Positions 1 to 5,770 of a stretch of 40,653 nt of DNA are shown in pieces. The stretch lies in contig JAFIFA010000051.1 in assembly GCA_020832225.1 (NCBI GenBank), forward strand, positions 1-40,653. The letters are read 5' to 3'. Position 1 is the stretch's first letter; every line of letters starts with the position of its first letter. Below the pieces are notes generated by a model, which saw only the letters and a program-made list of their open reading frames with translations, was not told the origin of the DNA and searched no databases. Position numbers and translations under genes: made by a program. The DNA is from Balneolaceae bacterium. GTDB taxonomy: Bacteria > Bacteroidota > Rhodothermia > Balneolales > Balneolaceae.

Positions 1-2
1 CA

Positions 3-911
3 GGGGTTGATGCACCCGAGATAAAGACCATTGTTCTTATGCGGACAGTCAACTCTATGGTTGAGTTTAAACAGATTGTGGGACGTGGTACCCGGCTTTA
101 TGACGGCAAGGATTACTTCAGCATGTATGATTTCTATCGGAATCCGCATAGTAAGTTCATTGATCCCGATTGGGATGGTGAACCGGTAGACCCGGAGCCG
201 CCTTCACCACCGCCCCCACCAAAACCATGTGCTGAGTGTGGCAAAACACCTTGCGTTTGTCCACATGAACCTGAAATTTGTGAAGAGTGCGGGAATGCAC
301 CTTGTGTATGTGATAATGCTCCGAGAAAGCTGGTCAGAGTAAAGCTCTCCGATAGTAAAGTGAGAGAACTTGACTCCATGGTTAAAACCTCATTTTGGAG
401 CCCGGACGGCAAACCGATTTCAGGTGAGGAATTTGTACACAATCTGTTTGGTGACATACCCTCCTTTTTTAAAAATGAGGATGAACTGCGCAAGATCTGG
501 AGTAAACCAGAAACAAGAAAAAGATTGCTGCAGGAGCTAAGCGAGAAAGGCTACAGCCAGACTCAACTCGAAGACCTCAAGAAAATGGTGCATGGAGAAG
601 ATAGCGACCTGTTTGATGTGCTTGCCTACATTGCGTATCACTCCGAGATTGTACCCAGAACGGAACGGGCCAGCAGAGCTAAGCTGCACTTAGATTCTTA
701 CGATGCGAAGCAGCAGGAGTTTATTAACTTCGTTCTGGAGCAATATATCAGAGATGGTGTAAGCGAACTGGACGATGAGAAGCTGCCAAACCTCATAGAG
801 CTAAAATACAATGCACTGGCCAACGCAAAACGAGAGCTGGGCAGTGTAAAAACGATTAGGGATACATTTATTGGATTTCAGGAGTGGTTGTATAGTGAGA
901 GGGTTGGGTAG
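3..911 (+). CDS. hsdR: Type I restriction enzyme R subunit, C-terminal part (5' truncated by window)
   Basis: The reading frame is open from base 3, upstream of the first ATG at 39. It encodes GVDAPEIKTIVLMRTVNSMV followed by EFKQIVGRGTRL, the last helicase motifs of the SF2 motor of HsdR (motif VI is QIVGRGTR). HsdR is the ATP-dependent translocase/nuclease subunit of type I restriction-modification complexes. After the helicase comes a proline-rich linker, then two CxECGxxPCVC-type Cys clusters (about bases 225-312), then the helical EcoEI-type C-terminal domain that binds the HsdM/HsdS core. The nuclease and most of the helicase lie outside the window, as do any hsdM/hsdS genes. It sits on the far side of what looks like a tRNA-Val island. 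The family call is firm; activity cannot be judged. Confidence 0.93.
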   Translation, partial: GVDAPEIKTIVLMRTVNSMVEFKQIVGRGTRLYDGKDYFSMYDFYRNPHSKFIDPDWDGEPVDPEPPSPPPPPKPCAECGKTPCVCPHEPEICEECGNAPCVCDNAPRKLVRVKLSDSKVRELDSMVKTSFWSPDGKPISGEEFVHNLFGDIPSFFKNEDELRKIWSKPETRKRLLQELSEKGYSQTQLEDLKKMVHGEDSDLFDVLAYIAYHSEIVPRTERASRAKLHLDSYDAKQQEFINFVLEQYIRDGVSELDDEKLPNLIELKYNALANAKRELGSVKTIRDTFIGFQEWLYSERVG

Positions 912-1009
912 ATAGTTAGCAACTAAGAAAAATTAATTTTCTGTGTAAGTGGGTTGCTGTTTTTGGTTCATACCTAAAAGAAGACTGTAATTATTAAGAA
1001 GAGAATAGG

Positions 1010-1171
1010 ATGAACATACAAGAGAAAATTGAATACTACGTACGTGGTGAATTATCAAACAGTGAAATCGACCAATTATGGATAGAATTCCTGCGATCAC
1101 CTCAGTGGCATGAATACTTCATGACATATCTCCACCTGATGTCAATCATCAAAAACAGTAAGAGAAAGTAA
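1010..1171 (+). CDS. Small hypothetical protein (53 aa)
   Basis: ATG at 1010 follows a purine-rich GAGAATAGG immediately upstream and runs 53 codons to TAA. The product begins MNIQEKIEYYVRGELSNSEI and continues with DQLWIEFLRSPQWHEYFMTY, a helical, acidic and aromatic-rich sequence without a signal peptide or transmembrane segment. The N-terminus (x-IxxYVxGELs-x-xExxxLWxEFL) resembles short regulatory or anti-sigma-like N-terminal helices in which a small domain senses the sequence "GEL...", but I do not recognise a named family. It lies 98 bp after hsdR on the same strand and before a long non-coding stretch. It could be a stand-alone regulator, or the start of a larger gene that was lost. 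Coding status is supported by composition and the start context only. Confidence 0.5.
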   Translation: MNIQEKIEYYVRGELSNSEIDQLWIEFLRSPQWHEYFMTYLHLMSIIKNSKRK

Positions 1172-1315
1172 TTGTGATCCTCTCAGTGTTGCCAATAACA
1201 AAAGTTTAAAGTTGGCGGCTCATAAAGACATTTCCAGAAAAAATCAGGAAAATTTCTGCAAAACTGATTTTCATTTACAAACTTTTGGATTCTCTAGAGC
1301 AGATTTGAAGATTTT

Positions 1316-1360
1316 ACCTTTAGGTTGAGGCAGACCCTGGTGGCAAGACCCGGTAAAGGT
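1316..1360 (+). other. Possible structured RNA: three-way-junction-like fold
   Basis: Outer arms ACCTTTA (1316-1322) and TAAAGGT (1354-1360) are perfectly complementary. They enclose two similar small hairpins, GGT...ACC at 1323-1336 and GGT...ACC at 1339-1350, which share the pattern GGT-x-GGCA-x-ACC and may be a duplication. Pairing was done by eye; no known RNA family is recognised. Confidence 0.3.
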
Positions 1361-1506
1361 GGTGATACAAGTTCTGTTAAAAACGGGTTTGAATAATTAA
1401 CTGTTTTTAGTGTGCTGACTTGATATAGAACTGGTAGAGGGTAGCTAGCTGTCAGAAATAGAGCTTTAGGGAGGAAACCGGGTATGGTTTGTCTGTTAGT
1501 TGCGCG

Positions 1507-1529
1507 CTAACTACAAGCTTTGTAGTTAG
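1507..1529. repeat. Perfect 10-bp-stem hairpin, 3-nt loop
   Basis: CTAACTACAA (1507-1516) pairs perfectly with TTGTAGTTAG (1520-1529) around the loop GCT. The preceding GTTAGT (1495-1500) can compete for part of the left arm (CTAAC), so two mutually exclusive hairpins are possible, as in attenuators. There is no T-run directly after it on either strand. Confidence 0.5.
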
Positions 1530-1539
1530 GGTAGTTTGA

Positions 1540-1641
1540 TTGGACGTGCTGGACGCCGTCTTCACACAAATTCCCTTGATCTCAACACCTTTTTTGTTCT
1601 TTTGGAAGTAAAACCTCATATAGCGCGTCCAAGTCGTCCAA
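1540..1641. repeat. Long inverted repeat with paired TGGACG motifs
   Basis: The left arm TTGGACG-TGC-TGGACGC (1540-1556) is matched by GCGTCCA-AGT-CGTCCAA (1625-1641). Both 7-bp blocks pair perfectly and only the 3-bp centre differs. Each arm also contains TGGACG twice as a direct repeat, so the site offers four copies of one hexamer in mirror order around a 68-bp spacer. It could be a binding-site array for a recombinase or regulator, or a long RNA hairpin. Confidence 0.5.
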
Positions 1642-1858
1642 ATTGCTATAAATGATTAAATATCAATTATCTCAATAGAGCACCTCTCAAATGATACCAT
1701 GTCTTTTGCACATCCAGACTAGACTTTAATCCTTTGAATTGTTCTAAAGGTCATTACAATCACTAAGTGAGGGCGCGGCGCCATGCATGAACGAAGATAG
1801 GCCTGACGATAAGCTGAGGTCCCGTCGTGGATAGTATAGCTGATATAGGTAAAATAGC

Positions 1859-1905
1859 AACAGCCCGCTGATTATCCGGAGGGCCGGTCTAATATGCGGG
1901 CTGTT
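1859..1905. terminator. Candidate bidirectional terminator hairpin
   Basis: AACAGCCCGC (1859-1868) and GCGGGCTGTT (1896-1905) form a perfect 10-bp stem. The loop contains a smaller CCGG...CCGG pairing. It lies between convergent transcription units: the minus-strand primase gene ends at 2045. The U-tracts are short on both strands (TTTGT on plus; TTGCTATTTTA on minus), so efficiency is uncertain. Confidence 0.45.
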
Positions 1906-1980
1906 TGTATAGTCGGGTTTATCATATGATTCCCGTTTTTTTCATCAATTACCAGTCAATACACTCGCCAAACTGATCAA

Positions 1981-1998
1981 GTTGTTTGATCAAACAAC
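1981..1998. repeat. 18-bp perfect palindrome
   Basis: GTTGTTTGATCAAACAAC is perfectly self-complementary with the centre TGATCA. It lies 47 bp beyond the stop codon of the primase gene. It could be a protein-binding operator or a recombination site; its function is unknown. Confidence 0.5.
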
Positions 1999-2044
1999 AA
2001 GCTTTACCTGGCTCGTAGCGGTGTTTTACGTACTGTCAATTATA

Positions 2045-4732
2045 TCATTCCTCCGTTTTGTTTTTGCCTCCGATGAAGGTGATAAATCTGTCATCTCCGC
2101 TTTTTCTTTCGACAACTTCCACTATTCCGGGTTCAAGGTCAGCACATTTTTTTAAATGAATAGTGAACTTAGCCTGCGGAATTGTATCCCCATATTGCAA
2201 GTATTCTAACTCGAATTTTCTGTGAAGATGAGGCTTGAAGTATTCAATGCCCGGCTCTATCTCATCGTAGAAGAATTGCACCAATTCTGCCGACGTTTCT
2301 AGTATCATCTTTTTCTTAGCGTAGTTCCCTTCGAAACTGGATAAACCGTTCTTGAGATAAAATTGAAGACAAGTGATCACAAAATTATCAAACCGGCTCC
2401 ATTCCTCAGAGTCCCAATCATCAAAAAAAGTTTGACCAAATTCCTGGTCTACAGTTCTATGGGGACCAAAATAATCAGGCAGCTCAACAATGTTTTGGCG
2501 CCTTTTAAAACTGTTACCTGTACCACCAACAGAACTGTTTGTTGTGATGGCTATTTTTGGCGACAACCTGAAAGGTATTTGAACTTGATCTTTATGCTTT
2601 TGCTCAACAACCATGTCATCGGTGATGATATTAAACAGACCCTCAAAGTCAAACCCCGGGCGAACGTCATCGATCAAAACAACCTGATCTCCAATCGTTA
2701 CCCCTTGAAACGCAAACCGGTGAGAAGGCTGAAAGTTTTTTCCTTGTACATAATTGTACTTTCGAATGTGATCAGTGGCCTTAATTAGAAGGCTTTTTCC
2801 CGTTCCACCTTGAGCTTCTTCAACTGAATCAACGATTTTTCCATCTACCAGAATAAGCGCTTTAGCATTTGCTTTGTCTTTATACGTATGGAGTAAATAC
2901 CCAAGGCTTGATTTAATCGCCTGATATCTCGCTGGGTCATCCTGTCCAAGTTTTTGCACAAATTGCTCAAATACAGCATACGCTCCGTTCACTTCATTTA
3001 CTTCAATGGATCTTTCAATTATCTGATCTTTCCATATGACGCCGTCTAGCTCTGAATAGGGAATTACTTTAGCAGACGCCTGCGTAATTTCTAACACCCC
3101 ATTTTTATAGAAGAGGAAAGCTTTATTTGGCTCATCTGTCACGAAGTGGATTTCTTTGTTTCTCAGTAACAACTGGCTCTTTTCACCTGACAGAGAGCTT
3201 GCCTTTACGTAGTATGCGTTGTGAATTTCATTGCGCATTCTTTCCGGTTCATCTTCATCAAGCAATTCAATTGGAATTTGATCAATGAGGTCTCTGACAA
3301 AATCATTCAGCTTAGAAAGGTTTACAGAACTGATAATATTATCCTGTTTTCGGATACTAATAGGTTCATCTCCAAAGTAGATCTTCATAAATCCTTGTTG
3401 CTCCAATACATCTATAAAGCTTTTATGGTGAATTGAAATACCGGATTTTAGTGATCCTCGCCAAAATTTAGATATCCTCTCCGGGTCTATATTTTTGGCT
3501 CCAGATGATGTAGGAGCTTCACTAGGCATCTTTGCTTGCTCTGCGCCGCTATCCACTTCAGTCTTCTTTGATTGCCCTGATTTATTAGCCATTTCAAATA
3601 TCATTGAACGCGCTTGATCCATTTCAGTCTCTGGAATTTGCATCTCATCATGGTTACCTGAAATTAGCTCATCCCGGCTCTTCCCTGCCCTAAACCAATC
3701 AGCTAAATCCTTCAATTTTCCATCTGAAATTGCGTGAATATTCACGAGTTTTACCTCAATGTCTGTGGTCATACGCTTTATTGACATTGCAATATCAATC
3801 GCATTGCGCTTAGCCTCATCTGTATCGCAATCAAAATAGACCAACACCTCTCTGGTACCCCTTTGGAAAATATCATTGATAGCTTTTTTTTGGAGATCGG
3901 TTAGCCGCGTGTTTTCTCCAGAGCAAATGCTAATGCAGTCATCAGTGGTATGTTGTGATAAAAGCATTGCTTCTCGAGGAGATTTACAAAAGTGGAGTGC
4001 TTTTGTCCCGCTTGTTTTCTCTAGACCAAAAATTGTATGCTTAACTTTGGATCCTGGCAGACTCAATATGACCTTTTCATCCGTATACTCGTTTCTGCGG
4101 TAGAGTTGAGCCCCGGAGAAGTATGGTATCAACAGGAAGTCTTCATCGTTGTATTGATGAATACCGCACCCATGCTCTATTAAGGTTTGAAAAGTAATTT
4201 GGTCATATTTGCCAACCATCTTCACTAATGGGTGCTCTTCCTCAAGCGCATCTCTAGCAGCTTGTAATAGTTTAGCTTGAACCTCATCCTTCCAAAAATC
4301 TTTTGGCTGTTTTGGACCATCTTTCTGAGAAGAATGCGTAGTTGATCTTGACCGGGTCGGCAAGCTAAAGCCTGCATTCCCATTATTCGTTGTATTTGTT
4401 CGATATGGCCTAACAATTGCCCATATCTGTTCCATCGGCTCAATTACGCTCTGATCAGGATGATTGAAATAGCGCTTCACAAGTTCCACGATATTTCCTG
4501 TTTCACCTGTCCCTTGATCAATCCAACTACCAGTTTTCACATGTACACCAAACGAAGGGTGCTTATCCTTTCTAAGCGGTGAGCGGCAGACAATGAACCC
4601 ATCTTCATTTGGCTCCCTCGATTGCAAATCGATCCCTAAACTATTATAAACCGCAACGATTTCAGTTTCAGTAAGCGGTAGCAGATCTTTTGGGATCAAC
4701 TTTGTAAGGTCAATTTTATTATTTTTACTCAT
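2045..4732 (-). CDS. Island-encoded primase/helicase (Toprim + SF3-like P-loop ATPase)
   Basis: The 895-residue protein has three parts. Residues ~45-90 form a CHC2-like primase zinc domain with only C49 left (CRSPLRKDKHPSF, then W-x-D-x-G-x-G-x-x-GN). Residues ~243-305 form a Toprim domain with the catalytic Glu in KSPREAML (E254) and the DxD motif in YFDCDTD (D301, D303). The C-terminus is a ring-helicase-type ATPase with Walker A GGTGKS (642-647), Walker B VVLIDD (684-689), a sensor Asn in AITTN (732) and an Arg pair at 744-745. This is the architecture of replication proteins of phages, P4-like satellites and integrated elements. It would prime and unwind the excised element. The ATG overlaps the stop of the preceding small frame as ATGA, and alpA lies upstream on the same strand. 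The exact family name is not certain. Confidence 0.85.
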   Translation of the reverse strand: MSKNNKIDLTKLIPKDLLPLTETEIVAVYNSLGIDLQSREPNEDGFIVCRSPLRKDKHPSFGVHVKTGSWIDQGTGETGNIVELVKRYFNHPDQSVIEPMEQIWAIVRPYRTNTTNNGNAGFSLPTRSRSTTHSSQKDGPKQPKDFWKDEVQAKLLQAARDALEEEHPLVKMVGKYDQITFQTLIEHGCGIHQYNDEDFLLIPYFSGAQLYRRNEYTDEKVILSLPGSKVKHTIFGLEKTSGTKALHFCKSPREAMLLSQHTTDDCISICSGENTRLTDLQKKAINDIFQRGTREVLVYFDCDTDEAKRNAIDIAMSIKRMTTDIEVKLVNIHAISDGKLKDLADWFRAGKSRDELISGNHDEMQIPETEMDQARSMIFEMANKSGQSKKTEVDSGAEQAKMPSEAPTSSGAKNIDPERISKFWRGSLKSGISIHHKSFIDVLEQQGFMKIYFGDEPISIRKQDNIISSVNLSKLNDFVRDLIDQIPIELLDEDEPERMRNEIHNAYYVKASSLSGEKSQLLLRNKEIHFVTDEPNKAFLFYKNGVLEITQASAKVIPYSELDGVIWKDQIIERSIEVNEVNGAYAVFEQFVQKLGQDDPARYQAIKSSLGYLLHTYKDKANAKALILVDGKIVDSVEEAQGGTGKSLLIKATDHIRKYNYVQGKNFQPSHRFAFQGVTIGDQVVLIDDVRPGFDFEGLFNIITDDMVVEQKHKDQVQIPFRLSPKIAITTNSSVGGTGNSFKRRQNIVELPDYFGPHRTVDQEFGQTFFDDWDSEEWSRFDNFVITCLQFYLKNGLSSFEGNYAKKKMILETSAELVQFFYDEIEPGIEYFKPHLHRKFELEYLQYGDTIPQAKFTIHLKKCADLEPGIVEVVERKSGDDRFITFIGGKNKTEE

Positions 4733-4965
4733 AAGTAAATGAATTTTAATTGTTTAAATGTTTCAATACACTCCAGAGATACCCAATCGGTAGACGTAGT
4801 TTTTCCACATCTGACCGTCCTTGACGGTAGCCTGGTAGCTTTTAAGATTTCGGTATTTTTTTCGGGGGGCTTACAAATGAAATGCTGTCTAAAGCTGTAA
4901 GCCGTTTGTCGGAGGGTTTTTCGGTATTTTTTTAACGGTGGAGTAGCTGCGCCTTTATGGGACAA
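4729..4965 (-). CDS. Doubtful small frame between alpA and the primase (78 aa)
   Basis: The frame starts with TTG one base after the alpA stop and ends in an ATGA overlap with the primase start. That placement would fit a translationally coupled operon gene. Against it: there is no visible ribosome-binding site, the composition is odd (rich in Lys, Arg, Thr, with no clear domain), and it runs straight through a hairpin and a repeated A-rich motif shared with non-coding DNA upstream of alpA. No family is recognised. It could equally be an untranslated leader carrying regulatory structure for the primase. Confidence 0.28.
   Translation of the reverse strand: MSHKGAATPPLKKYRKTLRQTAYSFRQHFICKPPEKNTEILKATRLPSRTVRCGKTTSTDWVSLECIETFKQLKFIYL
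4848..4933 (-). repeat. Hairpin flanked by direct repeats, related to the array upstream of alpA
   Basis: Two copies of TTTCGGTATTTTTTT (4848-4862 and 4919-4933) flank a hairpin with the perfect 8-bp stem GGCTTACA (4868-4875) / TGTAAGCC (4896-4903). As in the three-unit array at 5192-5365, the stem directly follows a TTTTTTCGGGG block on the plus strand (read on minus: stem-loop, then CCCCGAAAAAA). A separate small hairpin, ACCGTC-CTT-GACGGT, lies at 4814-4828. Confidence 0.55.
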
Positions 4966-4966
4966 G

Positions 4967-5152
4967 CTATTTAACAGTAGGCAAATTCGTTACCCATTCC
5001 ATTATATCAGACTCGATCCAGCCAACGCAACGATTTGAAACTTTTCTACACGGCGGCAGCTCTCCATTCTGCACCATCCTCCATATAGTAGATCTGGAAA
5101 CAGAAAGTAGTTTCGCTAATTCAGCTGGTCGGATAATTTTTATTTTACTCAT
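4967..5152 (-). CDS. AlpA/excisionase-type HTH protein
   Basis: This 61-residue protein begins MSKIKIIRPAELAKLLSVSR and continues STIWRMVQNGELPPCRKVSN, ending WIESDIMEWV. That is the winged-helix MerR/AlpA pattern: I-I-R-x-x-E-(V/L)-A-x-L-L-x-V-S-x-(S/T)-T-I-W-R, then a wing (GELPPCRKVS) and W-x-E-x-D-I-x-x-W. AlpA-like proteins of prophages and satellites activate integrase expression or act as excisionase (directionality factor). The length is full for the family. It heads a minus-strand unit with the primase and is preceded by a hairpin array that may contain its promoter or binding sites. No integrase is next to it. Confidence 0.88.
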   Translation of the reverse strand: MSKIKIIRPAELAKLLSVSRSTIWRMVQNGELPPCRKVSNRCVGWIESDIMEWVTNLPTVK

Positions 5153-5191
5153 GCTAAATATTGATTGATTTAAAAATCCTGTTCAATTGAA

Positions 5192-5365
5192 TTTTTCGGG
5201 TAGTCCAAAGACTGCAAGAGGCAAAATCTTATGCGCTGGACTGTTTTTAGATGAGTTTTTCGAGTAGTGCAAATCTGCGAGAGGCAAATTGAATGCACTG
5301 TACGTTTTAGATAGGTTTTTCGGGGGATTGCTTAAATTGGGAGAATCAAATTTATTAAGCAATTC
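5192..5365 (-). repeat. Three tandem hairpin units with covarying stems
   Basis: TTTTTCG blocks begin at 5192, 5256 and 5316 (spacing 64 and 60 bp). Each is followed by a stem-loop: AGTCCA/TGGACT (5202-5207, 5237-5242), AGTGCA/TGCACT (5266-5271, 5294-5299) and ATTGCTTAA/TTAAGCAAT (5327-5335, 5355-5363). The stem sequences differ but pairing is kept. The loops share an AGAGGCAAA-like core (5217, 5279; AGAATCAAA in unit 3), and the spacer TTTTAGAT-x-x-G recurs between units. On the minus strand each unit reads stem-loop then CCCGAAAAA, ending upstream of alpA. It could be a replication origin with iterons, a regulatory RNA leader, or excisionase-binding sites. Confidence 0.7.
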
Positions 5366-5529
5366 ATCACATAATACGACACTAAAATAATTATGTCAAA
5401 CTGATGTTGAAACTTTTTCCTAAAGCTACTCAAACTAACTAACGTTGTTAATTGTGGGTATAGTCTCATACTGTTGTTTTTAGCAAAGTGAAAGACAATC
5501 TACATCAAGACCTTCGATAAGCACCATTT

Positions 5530-5548
5530 GTTGTCCCAATGTTGTCCC
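5530..5548. repeat. Direct repeat GTTGTCCC x2 near the tRNA 3' side
   Basis: GTTGTCCC occurs at 5530-5537 and again at 5541-5548, an 11-bp spacing close to one helical turn. The pair lies between the hairpin array and the tRNA-Val terminator. Short helically phased repeats beside a tRNA attachment site can be integrase arm sites; this is a suggestion only. Confidence 0.3.
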
Positions 5549-5570
5549 CAAATAATTATGACAGGCAAAT

Positions 5571-5614
5571 AAAAAAAGCCTGCCACTATGTAAATTCATA
5601 ATTGACAGGCTTTT
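5571..5614 (-). terminator. Rho-independent terminator of tRNA-Val
   Basis: On the minus strand the stem AAAAGCCTG (5614-5606) pairs with CAGGCTTTT (5582-5574) and is followed by further Ts (seven in total, 5577-5571). It begins 8 bp after the tRNA 3' end, so it should terminate the tRNA transcript. Confidence 0.85.
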
Positions 5615-5621
5615 ATCTGTG

Positions 5622-5696
5622 TGGGTGGTACAGGATTCGAACCTGTGACCCCCTGCTTGTAAGGCAGGTGCTCTGAACCAACTGAGCTAACCACCC
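5622..5696 (-). tRNA. tRNA-Val (anticodon TAC)
   Basis: The minus strand folds as a full cloverleaf: acceptor GGGTGGT/ACCACCC, D arm with AGCTCAGTTGGTTCAGAGC, anticodon stem CCTGC/GCAGG with the loop CTTACAA (anticodon TAC), and T arm ACAGG-TTCGAAT-CCTGT. The discriminator base is A and CCA is not encoded. Its 3' end faces the primase/alpA region, the usual orientation for a tRNA used as an integration site. Confidence 0.97.
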
Positions 5697-5770
5697 ATGT
5701 TTTTCAAGACTCCAAATATACGAAGTTCAAAAACCGAAGCAAACCCACAGACTCGATTTTTTTAAACTTT

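Larger units (their letters stand above)
1172..2044. other. Gene-free 873-bp stretch rich in inverted repeats
   Basis: No convincing reading frame is present. The stretch holds five separate inverted-repeat structures, listed individually: a three-way-junction-like fold at 1316-1360, a hairpin at 1507-1529, a long inverted repeat at 1540-1641, a terminator-like hairpin at 1859-1905 and an 18-bp palindrome at 1981-1998. It lies between the end of the hsdR/small-gene unit (plus strand) and the end of the primase gene (minus strand), so both flanking genes converge on it. Confidence 0.7.

Noticed and set aside
900-2044. Second copy of the tRNA-Val 3' end (left attachment site)
   Set aside because: I looked for the TTCGAATCCTGTACCACCC segment or its complement in the left part and found none; the left border is probably outside the window.
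5192-5365. CRISPR array or retron msr/msd
   Set aside because: The units are only three, with no identical repeat, and the variable parts are self-complementary; no cas genes or reverse transcriptase lie nearby in the window.
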